Source: Verrucomicrobiota bacterium (GTDB lineage: Bacteria; Verrucomicrobiota; Verrucomicrobiia; JABWAM01). Taken from it: a stretch of 64,000 nucleotides of DNA. This document shows positions 26,507 to 35,606 of the stretch, piece after piece. A program made the position numbers and the translations under genes. How positions within the stretch are numbered: the stretch's first letter is position 1; each line of letters opens with the position of its first letter. Under the pieces are notes generated by a model. It was not told the origin of the DNA. It saw only the letters and a list, made by a program, of their open reading frames with translations, and searched no databases. Location of the stretch: NCBI GenBank assembly GCA_023269615.1, contig JAHFSY010000012.1, positions 25,215 to 89,214 on the forward strand, read 5' to 3'.

Positions 26507-29500
26507 GTGAGCACACCCACATTTTCCAGCGGAACGCCCCGACGAATTCTCGCGACGGCCCTGACCTTGGTTGCGGGTTTCATGGTGATTGTCGGATGCT
26601 CCGATCGTGCCAGGTCCCAGACTGGCGGGTGGTGGAAGCCGATCGCGACTGGGGGTTCGCCTGGCCCGGTGCTCCATCCTGCATTTGATCCCCAAACAAA
26701 CCAGTGGTCAGTAACTGGCGAGGGCTCCCGCGTGATGGATTCCGCGATTGGAGCGATGGTCATGACGGCAACCAATGAGAGCGGGCTGGCGATCCAGGGG
26801 CTGGCGCCCGTGAGCGGAGATCATGAAATTCGAGCCCGAGTGCGCCTTCGCGCCGGCCTGGCGCCTTCGGCATTCGCCACAGTGGGTGCGGCAAAAAAAG
26901 ATGAAGCCGATACCGGTTTGCAGGTTAATCTGTCGAGCACCAAGGGTGCGGGCTACGTGAGCTGCTCTTCCTCCCTGGGGGGCCTGCCCTTTCACAACAT
27001 TGCTGCGCTCAGTTCCAATCTTAATTGGACCAGCCCTTTCTCGGCGGATTTTCTTTATTATTGCAAAGCCTATCCGCAAGCGTTGCCCGGCTGGAATGAG
27101 GATTATCGCCAGCAGATCGAGTCGGACATGGCGCGCATCCCGGACGAGGAAAACAAGTGGGTGGATATCCGTGCCGAACTGCGGAAAGGGTCTGTCGCCG
27201 TCTGGATGGACGACCGCCTTGTTGCGTGGAAAAGCGATGCTTCCCTCAATCCAGACGGCACGATGGGGATCAATCTTTCGTCGGGAAGCCAGGTTGCCTC
27301 ATTCACGTCCGCTTCACTCGCTCCCGCGCCGGAAAGATTTTTGCCGGTGCCCCTGGGTGGCTATCACAACGCCCTGGCATTGACGGGCGGCTCCTGCGTG
27401 AAGCCAGAGTCGCTCCCGCCGGCTGAACGGGTTGTCACCGTGAAGTATATTCCCTTTGTATTTTCCGGCGTCAATGGCGAGGGCAACGATCACATTGATG
27501 TGGGGCGAAGTCTTTTTCGTGATGCCAACACGCTTGGCTACGTGCCGGCAGGACCCGCGACTGGCGCATGGTGCGGCGCGGTGCGGCGCGACCCCGCGCG
27601 CATCCAGCTCCGTGTTCGCAACGGCCAGTACGATGCCCTGTATGTGATCGCCGCATCCGAGGATAAAGAGAACAGCGTGCCGCTGCTTTCCGCCATGTTT
27701 TACCGTCCCGATGCGGGCTACAGCGAAACGTTTGAAACCAAGGTTCCACTGGCCACTGCAACCAGCTCGGAGGCCACGCCCCTTCCCGTCACGCTGAGCA
27801 ATGGCAGAAAAGCCAACCTCTGGCTTGTCAAGATTCCGCTCGATCCCGCCCGTCTCACCTCCTTTGCGGACCTGGACATCATCGAGATCGAGCTGACGAA
27901 GAAGGTGGAACAGTACCGGACTTATCCGGACCCGATCACGTATGGATGGCACCAAGCGGGGCTTCCTTCCGCGGTTCATGTGTATGCGCTCACGCTGGGT
28001 GAAGTGCCGGTTGGATTTTCATGGGAGCCCGATCAGTTTGGGCATGTCTGGACGGCTCCCAAAGTTCCTTCCTACACAGCCAGGCTGACGAACCACACGG
28101 ATGCGGATCAGAATGGGAAATTGACCGTGACGACGAAGAGTTATGACGGCACGGAGGAGTTGGCGCCACAAGAGTTTCCCATCACGATCCCCAAGGGGCA
28201 AACCGTGCCGGTGAAGGTTTCGCTGCCGGTGAAGCTCAATGGTTACCATGACGTGGTTGCCACCCTGGATGTGGGGGGCAAGCAATGGACGGAGAAGCGG
28301 TCGCTCACCCGGCTTGCCCCTGACACGCGGTCTGTCAAATGGACCGAGGGCAAGGGCGTGATGTTTGGCTATTGGAGTTATCACGGGGCCCATCACACCC
28401 CGAAGGCGGAGCTTATTGCGAATCTCATGACCATGGCTGGTGCGCGCCAGTACGCATTGCCTTCACGCCCGGTGAATACGGATCTTGTGAAGAAGCATTG
28501 GGGGCGCGTCACGAGTTCGCCTTACCTTGTATTTCCGCAGGAGTGGGCGGGGGAGGAGAAGCTGGATCCGGTCAAGGTCGAGACATTTCGCAAGGAGATC
28601 CTTGCGAATATGAAGGAATGGGATAAGGAAATTCCCGTGGGTCAGCGCGCCGATAATATCACATTTTTCGCGGAGGCGCAGATCAACAACCGTCTGACTT
28701 GCGGCAATTTTCCGGAATATTGGAACGGCGAGCCGTTTGTCTATACGCCTGAGGAAACGAAGCGGCTGCGCATGTTCATGGAAAGCTCACGGATCGCCGC
28801 CGAGCTGTTGCGGAAAACCTACCCGGAACGAAAGTTGTTGATTGAGTACGGGGACCCGCTGTTTCCCGTGCCCCTGCTCCGCGCCGGGTTTCCGACGAAC
28901 CTCATCGACGGATCTGGCTTGGATGTGCCCGTGTTCGAGCGGTTGCCTGAAATGCAGCTCAAGGATATCACGATCCATCGCCTGTACGAATTGAGGAAAG
29001 AATATGCGAAGGTTGGCATCACCAAGCCGCGTCTCTATGCGATCGAGGGAAGCTTTGTGCCGACGGAGGTTGGCTCCTGCTCGTGGCGTGAGCAGATGGA
29101 CCTTTACTCGCGCTGGGCCCTCATGGACATCGGGTACGGTGTGGACCGCATTTATTCGGGCTGGTCTGCGTTCGATTGCGGCAGTTATTACGGGGCGGAA
29201 CATTACGGCGGCTGCGGTATTCAGCGACGCATTCCTTACTGCGACCCCAAGCCGGCCTATGCCGCGTACGCCACGATGACTGACAAGCTCAACGAGGCGA
29301 ACTTCGATGGCTGGGTCAAGACTGGGTCACTGACTACCTTTTGCACGCGCTTCAAGCACCCAAAACGCGGTTACATCTATGCGCTGTGGACCTTGCGGGG
29401 CAAGCGCGACGTGACGCTCACCCTCAAGGCGGACGCCAAAGTCGGAATCACGGACAGCATGAACAACACGAAGGAGTTGGTGAGCAAAGACAAGAAGGTT

Positions 29501-30682
29501 GCCGTCTCGACCGATCCCTCCGTCATTTATGTGACCGGTGCGGAGATCCTCTCCGGGAGCGTGGAATCTCCGGATCACCTTGATGCCAAACCTGCGGCGG
29601 GAGCATTGCAGGTGGCTGACCTGGGCGATGGCACATGGAACTATACGTCCAAGCGCGATATGGTTTATGAAAAAAACCACTACAGCTTTGACCCGGCCGC
29701 GGGAAGATTCAGCGCCATTGTGGCCAACGATTCTGAGAAGGGAGCTGTGCTTGTTTCGAAGCTGGAAAAGCAGGACAAGGTCCGCGAGCTCATGCCGTGG
29801 TACAACGTGCTGAAGCCTTCAAAACCGATCCAGCTCGCCGGGGCGCCTTCGCACATCGGCCTATGGGTCAAGGGTGCAAGCGATTGGGGCCGCGTGATCT
29901 ACATCCTGAGGGACAACAAGGGCGAGCGCTGGATCAGCATCGGGACCAAGGATGATTACAATTGCGACGACACCCATTCGTGGAGTGCATTTAATTTTGA
30001 TGGCTGGCGCTACCTGCGCTTCGAATTACCGGGGCACACCGGCTGGGACAACTTCCGCAAAGTGGGCACGACCTGGTGGGGTTCCAGCGCCACCGCAGCC
30101 TGTTCCCCTTCCGGAAAACCTGATGGCGACAACATTGTGGACCTTCCGCTGAGCCTCGAGGAAATGATCGTCGAGCAACGCAGCCACATTCTCTACGTGA
30201 ACGATGTCCAGCCCGTGGCATCAGACACCGTGTCATTTGGGAAAATGTTCGTGGAATATTCGAAACCCGAGGACGCGACCTCCGAGGCTGTGGAGCAGAG
30301 CCGCTTGCGGATGCCGAAGCCGAAGGATATTCCGGATCTGAAAAATCCCATCGCGCAGATGCAGAAGGAGGGCGTGGGCGCGCCGACGAAGCTGTTGCGC
30401 CTCGCTCCCCCCGAGCATATTTATGACGGCACCCGCATGCATGTGCACTTCACGGAAGTCGCGGGCGCCAAGGCCTATCACCTCTGGGTTGCACCCTACG
30501 AAGATGGGCGTGGAGCGGTAGACATGGTTCCAACCGGAATCAAGACCGGCGAACTTGTGACGGGATTGCGTCCCGGCGTAAAGCTCTACTACTGGATCAC
30601 CTACGAGGATGCGAATGGCAGGATGTCCAAGCCATCACCTGTCCATGCGGAAATCACCGTGGATAATTTCAAGGAGAAGTAA
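26507..30682 (+). CDS. Giant secreted lipoprotein, glycoside-hydrolase-like
   Basis: A 1391-residue protein starting at GTG, with a hydrophobic segment and lipobox-like VIVGC, so it is probably exported and lipid-anchored. Residues about 70-260 look like a LamG/concanavalin-type beta-sandwich (DNA reads VTGEGSRVMDSAIG through WMDDRLVAWKSD). A second beta domain (about 270-600) follows, then a likely TIM barrel (about 610-960) with DNITFFAEAQINNR, GSGLDVPVFERLPEM and YAIEGSFVPTEVG carrying candidate acids. The end (about 1290-1391) resembles a fibronectin type III domain (AYHLWVAPYEDG). No CAZy family is assigned. It is divergent from the LacI regulator, which suggests inducible polysaccharide use. 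Confidence 0.6.
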   Translation: MSTPTFSSGTPRRILATALTLVAGFMVIVGCSDRARSQTGGWWKPIATGGSPGPVLHPAFDPQTNQWSVTGEGSRVMDSAIGAMVMTATNESGLAIQGLAPVSGDHEIRARVRLRAGLAPSAFATVGAAKKDEADTGLQVNLSSTKGAGYVSCSSSLGGLPFHNIAALSSNLNWTSPFSADFLYYCKAYPQALPGWNEDYRQQIESDMARIPDEENKWVDIRAELRKGSVAVWMDDRLVAWKSDASLNPDGTMGINLSSGSQVASFTSASLAPAPERFLPVPLGGYHNALALTGGSCVKPESLPPAERVVTVKYIPFVFSGVNGEGNDHIDVGRSLFRDANTLGYVPAGPATGAWCGAVRRDPARIQLRVRNGQYDALYVIAASEDKENSVPLLSAMFYRPDAGYSETFETKVPLATATSSEATPLPVTLSNGRKANLWLVKIPLDPARLTSFADLDIIEIELTKKVEQYRTYPDPITYGWHQAGLPSAVHVYALTLGEVPVGFSWEPDQFGHVWTAPKVPSYTARLTNHTDADQNGKLTVTTKSYDGTEELAPQEFPITIPKGQTVPVKVSLPVKLNGYHDVVATLDVGGKQWTEKRSLTRLAPDTRSVKWTEGKGVMFGYWSYHGAHHTPKAELIANLMTMAGARQYALPSRPVNTDLVKKHWGRVTSSPYLVFPQEWAGEEKLDPVKVETFRKEILANMKEWDKEIPVGQRADNITFFAEAQINNRLTCGNFPEYWNGEPFVYTPEETKRLRMFMESSRIAAELLRKTYPERKLLIEYGDPLFPVPLLRAGFPTNLIDGSGLDVPVFERLPEMQLKDITIHRLYELRKEYAKVGITKPRLYAIEGSFVPTEVGSCSWREQMDLYSRWALMDIGYGVDRIYSGWSAFDCGSYYGAEHYGGCGIQRRIPYCDPKPAYAAYATMTDKLNEANFDGWVKTGSLTTFCTRFKHPKRGYIYALWTLRGKRDVTLTLKADAKVGITDSMNNTKELVSKDKKVAVSTDPSVIYVTGAEILSGSVESPDHLDAKPAAGALQVADLGDGTWNYTSKRDMVYEKNHYSFDPAAGRFSAIVANDSEKGAVLVSKLEKQDKVRELMPWYNVLKPSKPIQLAGAPSHIGLWVKGASDWGRVIYILRDNKGERWISIGTKDDYNCDDTHSWSAFNFDGWRYLRFELPGHTGWDNFRKVGTTWWGSSATAACSPSGKPDGDNIVDLPLSLEEMIVEQRSHILYVNDVQPVASDTVSFGKMFVEYSKPEDATSEAVEQSRLRMPKPKDIPDLKNPIAQMQKEGVGAPTKLLRLAPPEHIYDGTRMHVHFTEVAGAKAYHLWVAPYEDGRGAVDMVPTGIKTGELVTGLRPGVKLYYWITYEDANGRMSKPSPVHAEITVDNFKEK

Positions 30683-30688
30683 TCACAA

Positions 30689-31540
30689 TTGATTAAAATG
30701 GAAGACCCCATGACCAGCATCACTGCGAGAACATATCCGGAGATTGCGAATTCCGAGGCAGGCGCCACGCTACGGCGGGACCGAACGCGTCGGAGTGGTG
30801 TCCTGTGGAAGGTCAACTCCTTCACCCTGATCGAGCTCCTGGTGGTGATTGCGATCATCTCCATCCTGGCGGCGCTGTTGTTGCCGTCGTTGAGGAACGC
30901 GAGGGAAGCGGCGAAGAGGGTTGCCTGCATGGCCAACTTGAAACAGGTGGGCCTGGCGATCATTCTTTTTGGTGACGACAACGATGGCTGGATCAATGGC
31001 ACGGGAAAGGCGAATGTTCCCCCGCCCCTGACGGATTCCTTGTTCGGCGACAGTGGGACCACGAGTCGACTCACGAACTTCATGGCGCGGATTGCTCCAC
31101 TGGTGCTTCAGAACCAAAGCGTGGGTTATAAAAGTATCGGTTGTCCGAGCATGAGGAAGGACGACCCCAATTATCCGTTCGGCGCCAACATCGCGTTTAC
31201 GGGCGATTACGGAGTTTATCCCACCAGACCCATGCATTCGTTGCACGAGGTCAAAAACAGTGGAAAGATCATGCTCGTGGCTGAGGCCGCCTACGGATAC
31301 GCCTATTATCCCATCAGTTTCGACGACACTCTGTCTCCCAATGGCCCACCCGCCACGCGTCACCAGAGAAGAGGTCTTAATTTCATGTTTGTGGATGGCC
31401 ATGGCCAGTTTCTCAAAGCGAAGGGGGCCATCGGTCCTGTGTCGTACACTTTCCAAAGCGAATGGGTGACGACCACAGGGGGTCCGGTGGACTGGACGGG
31501 ATGGACCGCAGAACCCGAAAGCGGCCTGTTTGCTGAATGA
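30689..31540 (+). CDS. Prepilin-type N-terminal cleavage/methylation domain protein
   Basis: A 283-residue pseudopilin-like protein of the DUF1559/xxxH-x9-DG class typical of Verrucomicrobiota and Planctomycetota. The prepilin signature [20 protein letters not shown] sits near residue 48, after an unusually long leader. A globular C-terminal domain ends with [16 protein letters not shown] prepilin peptidase would cleave before the Phe. The start is uncertain: the TTG at 30689 has AAGGAG at 30671-30676, while ATGs at 30698 and 30710 are alternatives. It follows the large lipoprotein by a few bases on the same strand, so it may be part of the same transcript. Confidence 0.8.
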   Translation: MIKMEDPMTSITARTYPEIANSEAGATLRRDRTRRSGVLWKVNSFTLIELLVVIAIISILAALLLPSLRNAREAAKRVACMANLKQVGLAIILFGDDNDGWINGTGKANVPPPLTDSLFGDSGTTSRLTNFMARIAPLVLQNQSVGYKSIGCPSMRKDDPNYPFGANIAFTGDYGVYPTRPMHSLHEVKNSGKIMLVAEAAYGYAYYPISFDDTLSPNGPPATRHQRRGLNFMFVDGHGQFLKAKGAIGPVSYTFQSEWVTTTGGPVDWTGWTAEPESGLFAE

Positions 31541-31554
31541 ATGGCCAGATAAAA

Positions 31555-31631
31555 TGGAGCGAGCGATGGGATTCGAACCCACGACAACCACCTTGGCAAG
31601 GTGGCGCTCTACCGGGCTGAGCTACGCTCGC
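31555..31631 (-). tRNA. tRNA-Gly(GCC)
   Basis: Cloverleaf on the minus strand: acceptor GCGAGCG pairs with CGCTCGC, D-arm AGCTCAGCCCGGTAGAGC, anticodon arm CCACC-TTGCCAA-GGTGG giving anticodon GCC, T-arm with GTTCGAATC, and an encoded CCA. It lies between the prepilin-like gene and the ankyrin gene. Confidence 0.95.
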
Positions 31632-31701
31632 TTCAATGACGAGTCGATCTTGCGGCAGGATTGTACGCGTCACAAGCATTTTTTATCATGCACCGTGGAA
31701 G

Positions 31702-31734
31702 AAAAACAAAAAGCCCGCATTCTTGCGAATGCGG
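31702..31734 (-). terminator. Rho-independent terminator of the ankyrin gene
   Basis: Read on the minus strand, an eight-base stem CCGCATTC/GAATGCGG with loop GCAA is followed by GC and a T-rich tract (TTTTTGTTTTT). Its stem and flanking GTAGCC match the family B hairpins at 33304 and 57468, so the terminator may be a domesticated repeat. Confidence 0.75.
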
Positions 31735-31749
31735 CTACGGGCTGTGCTC

Positions 31750-33219
31750 TCAGGATTTCGCCGGAATGTGAAGCTTGAGCAGTTCGACGGTTGTGGCGTT
31801 GTGCTCGCGCAGGGCGTAGGAGAGGGCGGTTTCACCTCGATGGTTCTTCGCGCAGGCGTCAGCACCCCGTTCCAAGAGAAGTTGCACGATGGGAAGGTTG
31901 GCGCCTTTTTGTGCGGCCCACATCAGGACAGATTTGCCGGTGGCGTCGATCGAGTTGACGTTCGCGCCGTGCTCGATGAGCATGCGGACCGCATCCTCGT
32001 GCCCGGCCCATGAGGCGATCATCAGGGGGGTCCACCCGTGCACAAATTTTGCCTCGATGTCGGCGCCATGCCCGACCAGTGCCCGGGCCGTTTCGGTGTG
32101 GCCGTTCCACAATGCGCACATGAGCACGGTCCAGCCGTCGGCCAGCTGCGTGTTCACATCGCACCCTTCATCGAGCAGTGCGTTGACCGTGATGGTGCGG
32201 CCTTCCATTGCCGCGCGGATGAGGGCAGCGCTTTTGATGGAAAGGGTGGGGGAATCCTTTGGCTCGGCCGAAAGTAATTCAGCGACCGTGGGCGGAGGGG
32301 CTTCGGAAGGCAGGGTTGAGGTGTATCCATTGGCGTAGGCCTTCGCCTGCAGCATGTTGAGTGGGCGTGCGCGTGCCAGCTCCAGGCGCTCGACGTGGTT
32401 TGGGTCGTCAATCCGCACCTTGCCCTGCGTGAGGAGCGTTGTGATGATCGTGGTGAGGCAGGCTTGATCATTGCCAAAGCGGAGGCTGATCTCATCCAGT
32501 TTTTCCAGGAGGGCGAGGGTCTGGGTGGTGGAGGGCTCGACGTCATCGGGTGAGTCGAAGGAGAGGACAAGGATTTTCCATTGGTCGATGGGTGTAAAAT
32601 CCGGAACGGAGCAGGCGGAGCGTCGGGGAGAGTGGACGTTGCTTCGAACGCGCGATGCGGCACGACTGCATGACGGCGACTGATGAGGCTGGGATTCACC
32701 GGGGCGTGCGGGCGTGGCCAGGCGGCTGCGGCTTGGCGAAGGCGATTCAGCTTCCGGGTTGTGAAGGACGCGGGTTTTCCGCTGTTGAAATCCAACACAT
32801 CGGCCGATTTCGCGTTTCAGAAGATGGACGACGAGATCGTGTCCGTTCATCACCGCCAGTGACTGGGCCGTGAAACCCATGTGGTCGCGAGCGCGTGCGT
32901 CGGCGCCGTGTTTGATGAGGGTTTCGGCCGTGAGGATGTGTCCTCCCTCGGCGGCGAACATCAAGGCTGTTTTGCTTCCGGAGTCGGCAGCCAGGGGATT
33001 GGCCCCGCACTCGATCAGCGCCTCCACGGCGTGGTGGCGTCCATTCTTTGCGGCGCAACGCAATGCCACGCTCAAATCCTCGCTCGTAATGGGATGATCG
33101 GAGCTTGCCTCGGCGACAATCTTTCGGAGTTTCTCGGTTTCGCCAGCCGCTGCAAAACACATGAGCCCCATCTTCCCCTTAATCTCCCCTGCTGTCTCCG
33201 CTGGAGGCGTATTAGCCAT
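31750..33219 (-). CDS. Ankyrin-repeat protein
   Basis: A 489-residue soluble protein with two blocks of ankyrin repeats: residues about 20-135 (SGSKTALMFAAEGGHILTAE) and about 320-485 (DGWTVLMCALWNGHTETARA, HGWTPLMIASWAGHEDAVRM, HRGETALSYALREHNATTV). A Ser/Pro/Arg-rich linker (about 140-210) and a non-ankyrin helical segment (about 215-320) separate them. No catalytic domain and no signal peptide are visible. Ankyrin repeats mediate protein-protein contact; the partner is unknown. A second ankyrin gene lies at 43291. An intrinsic terminator follows this gene. Confidence 0.8.
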   Translation of the reverse strand: MANTPPAETAGEIKGKMGLMCFAAAGETEKLRKIVAEASSDHPITSEDLSVALRCAAKNGRHHAVEALIECGANPLAADSGSKTALMFAAEGGHILTAETLIKHGADARARDHMGFTAQSLAVMNGHDLVVHLLKREIGRCVGFQQRKTRVLHNPEAESPSPSRSRLATPARPGESQPHQSPSCSRAASRVRSNVHSPRRSACSVPDFTPIDQWKILVLSFDSPDDVEPSTTQTLALLEKLDEISLRFGNDQACLTTIITTLLTQGKVRIDDPNHVERLELARARPLNMLQAKAYANGYTSTLPSEAPPPTVAELLSAEPKDSPTLSIKSAALIRAAMEGRTITVNALLDEGCDVNTQLADGWTVLMCALWNGHTETARALVGHGADIEAKFVHGWTPLMIASWAGHEDAVRMLIEHGANVNSIDATGKSVLMWAAQKGANLPIVQLLLERGADACAKNHRGETALSYALREHNATTVELLKLHIPAKS

Positions 33220-33303
33220 GAACCAACCTTGCTGACTGCAACCTAATTCACAAAATGCGATTTGGCAAACGGATGACGAAAATAGTTTGAGAAAATGGTC
33301 GGA

Positions 33304-33377
33304 TGTAGCCGCGTTCGCCAGAACGCGGTTCCTCCCGGAACGCAGGCAAGACCCACGTTCTGGCGAGCGCGGCTACA
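33304..33377. repeat. Hairpin repeat, family B
   Basis: Inverted arms TGTAGCCGCGTTCGCCAGAA and its complement (TTCTGGCGAGCGCGGCTACA), with the inner GAACGCGG repeated. It lies between the ankyrin gene and prfB, about 55 bases upstream of the prfB start. Confidence 0.8.
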
Positions 33378-33431
33378 GATTCCGGCGCAGTTTTTGGTTT
33401 GATTTTTGGATTTTGCGGCTAAGCTTTCCGA

Positions 33432-34566
33432 ATGATCACCGATTTATCATCCGAGATTAAGGAACTGGGGAAAAAGCTTTCCGAAATCGGGAGGTTTCTT
33501 TGACGCCCCGAGACTGAAGTTGCGCCTGGAAGGCCTCGAAACCGAAATGGCCGATCCAGCGTTCTGGAACTCGCGGGAGAAGGCAAAGGAAACGATCGCG
33601 CAGGTCAGCTCGATCAAATTCAAGGTGGAGACGTTCGGTTTGCTTTTACGCGAGATGGAGGATTTACGCGCATACGAGGAATTGCTCGGCGCGGAAACCG
33701 ACACCAACGAGCGCGCCAAGCTCGAGGCGGAGGCGCACAAGACATTTCTTGCGACGCAAAAGAAATTCTCCGATTTCGAGCTGGCGATGCTTCTATCCCG
33801 TCCCGAAGACGTGAAGAACGCCATCCTGAACATCAACGCCGGCGCGGGCGGCACCGAGGCGCACGACTGGGCTGACATGCTGTTCCGCATGTACCGCCGC
33901 TATTGCGAAAAGCACGATTTCAAGGTGGAGGTGACGGATATTCTCCAGGGCGAGGGCGCCGGCATCAAGAGCGCGACATTCCTGGTGTCGGGGCCCAATG
34001 CCTATGGCTTTTTGAAGACCGAGCGCGGTGTGCATCGGCTGGTGCGCATCTCGCCGTTTGATTCCAATGCCCGTCGGCACACTTCGTTTGCGTCGCTCGA
34101 CGTGCTGGCGGAGCTCGATGATGACATCGAGATCGTGGTGGCGGACAAGGACCTGCGCATCGACACCTATCGGTCGGCTGGTGCGGGCGGACAGCATGTG
34201 AACAAAACCGATTCGGCGGTGCGCATGACCCACATCCCGACGGGGATCGTGGTGGCGTGCCAGAACGAACGGTCCCAGCAAAAGAATCGCGTGACGGCGA
34301 TGCGGATTTTGAAATCGCGCCTTTACGAGATGGAAATGGACAAGAAGCGCGCGGAGATGGAACGGCATTACAGCGAAAAGGGCGACAATGCGTTTGGCAG
34401 CCAGATCCGCTCCTACGTGCTGCAGCCGTATCAGCTGGTGAAAGACCGGCGGACGGGTGAACAGACGAGCAACGTCCAGGCGGTGCTCGACGGGGAGCTG
34501 GACGCGTTCATCGAGGCTTCGCTTAAGGGGAAGAAGGCAACGAACGTGGCGGATGATGAAGACTAG
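33432..34566 (+). CDS. prfB: Peptide chain release factor 2, expressed by programmed +1 frameshift
   Basis: RF2 recognises UGA and UAA stop codons. The gene is in two frames: codons 1-23 (33432-33500) end at an in-frame TGA (33501-33503), and translation resumes in the +1 frame at 33502 (GAC) to give about 377 residues. The slippery CTT-TGA-C is preceded three bases upstream by a GGGAGG Shine-Dalgarno-like stimulator, the classic autoregulatory arrangement. The product has the codon-reading tripeptide SPF (VRISPFDSNA) and the catalytic GGQ (GAGGQHVNKTDSAVR). This is normal RF2 regulation rather than a broken gene. It is followed 13 bases later by trpC. Confidence 0.95.
33489..33504 (+). promoter_or_regulatory. 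Programmed +1 frameshift site of prfB
   Basis: GGGAGG, a TTT spacer, then CTTTGAC. The internal Shine-Dalgarno-like hexamer, three-base spacing, slippery Leu codon and weak UGA-C stop match the conserved RF2 recoding cassette. Confidence 0.95.
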
Positions 34567-34579
34567 AAATTGAAATCGC

Positions 34580-35356
34580 ATGAATATTTTGGATGAAATC
34601 TTAGAGCACAAGCGGCGCGAGGTGGCGCAGAAGGAAAGGGATCTCGATCTTGAGAAACTGCGCGAGAGGATCACGGAGCGTTCCGATGTGCGTTCTTTCA
34701 GCAAGGCACTCCGTCGACGAAGGGGCGTGGCCTTGATCGCCGAGATCAAAAAAGCGTCGCCATCGGCGGGGGTGATCCGGGAGAATTTTCAACCCACAGC
34801 CCTGGCGCGGGCGTACGAGGAGGGCGGGGCGCATGCGATTTCGATCCTGACCGACGAAAGGTTTTTTCAGGGGCATTTGAAATTTCTGCTGCAGGCGCGC
34901 ATGGCGACTTCGCTCCCCTGCCTGCGCAAGGATTTCATCGTGGGGGAATATCAAATCTGGGAGGCGCGCATGGCCGAGGCCGACGCGGTGCTGTTGATTG
35001 TGGCGGCGTTGAAGAAGGATGAGATTGTGAAGCTGATGGCCGTGGCCCGCGAGGCGCAGCTTGACACACTGGTGGAAGTGCATGACGAGCGCGAACTGGA
35101 CGTGGCGCTGGAAGTGAACGCGCCCGTGATCGGAATCAACAATCGGAATCTCCAGACATTGAAAGTGAATCTGGCGGTGACTAAAAAACTCGCCCCGAAG
35201 ATTCCGAAGGGCCGCACCATCGTGAGCGAAAGTGGAATTTATACCGCGGAGGACGTGAAGCGCGTGCGCGATTGCGGTGCGCATGCGATCCTGGTGGGAG
35301 AGAGCCTGATGCGCCAGCCCGACGTCGAAGCCGCGGTGAAAAAACTGATTTCCTGA
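34580..35356 (+). CDS. trpC: Indole-3-glycerol phosphate synthase
   Basis: A 258-residue (beta/alpha)8 enzyme of tryptophan synthesis that closes the indole ring of carboxyphenylamino-deoxyribulose phosphate with loss of CO2. Family motifs are IAEIKKASPSAGVI (catalytic lysine), CLRKDFIVGEYQIWEAR (second lysine), GINNRNLQTLKVN and IVSESGIYTAEDV (phosphate site). Length is typical. No other trp gene is nearby, so the pathway is dispersed. It starts 13 bases after prfB on the same strand, suggesting a shared transcript. Confidence 0.95.
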   Translation: MNILDEILEHKRREVAQKERDLDLEKLRERITERSDVRSFSKALRRRRGVALIAEIKKASPSAGVIRENFQPTALARAYEEGGAHAISILTDERFFQGHLKFLLQARMATSLPCLRKDFIVGEYQIWEARMAEADAVLLIVAALKKDEIVKLMAVAREAQLDTLVEVHDERELDVALEVNAPVIGINNRNLQTLKVNLAVTKKLAPKIPKGRTIVSESGIYTAEDVKRVRDCGAHAILVGESLMRQPDVEAAVKKLIS

Positions 35357-35369
35357 TCTCGGATTTTCG

Positions 35370-35464
35370 GAGAGGTTCGCGCACCCGCGCTACGCCGTAG
35401 GCTTTGGCGAGGCGAGAAGACGCAAAGGCGCAAAGGATCACGCAGCGCGATGCGCTGCGTGATC
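35370..35464. repeat. Family E repeat with attached 29-base palindrome
   Basis: The short-form family E element (35370-35436, GCGCTACGCCGTAGGC...GGCGCAAAGG) is directly followed by a hairpin at 35436-35464 with 13-base arms GATCACGCAGCGC and a three-base loop. The triple repeat at 35490-35517 comes next, so three repeat types are stacked in the trpC-PPK2 gap. Confidence 0.8.
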
Positions 35465-35489
35465 TGATCCTGTGAATCCGATCTTCCGA

Positions 35490-35517
35490 AAATCCTGTCC
35501 ATCCTGTTAATCCTGTC
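35490..35517. repeat. Imperfect triple repeat (ATCCTGT type)
   Basis: Three iterations of ATCCTGTCC / ATCCTGTTA / ATCCTGTCA. It is the reverse complement of the type seen at 5504-5531. Confidence 0.7.
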
Positions 35518-35606
35518 AAAAATCCGGAATCAGAAGGAAGTCACTTCGGGGCTTGCGCCGTCCACGTGCCTGGCGTTTCATCTGGAAAACAAACAGGAGT
35601 TATTCC

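Noticed and set aside
33501..33503. In-frame TGA near the start of prfB as a sign of a pseudogene
   Set aside because: It is the programmed frameshift stop, with the Shine-Dalgarno-like stimulator and slippery codon in place.
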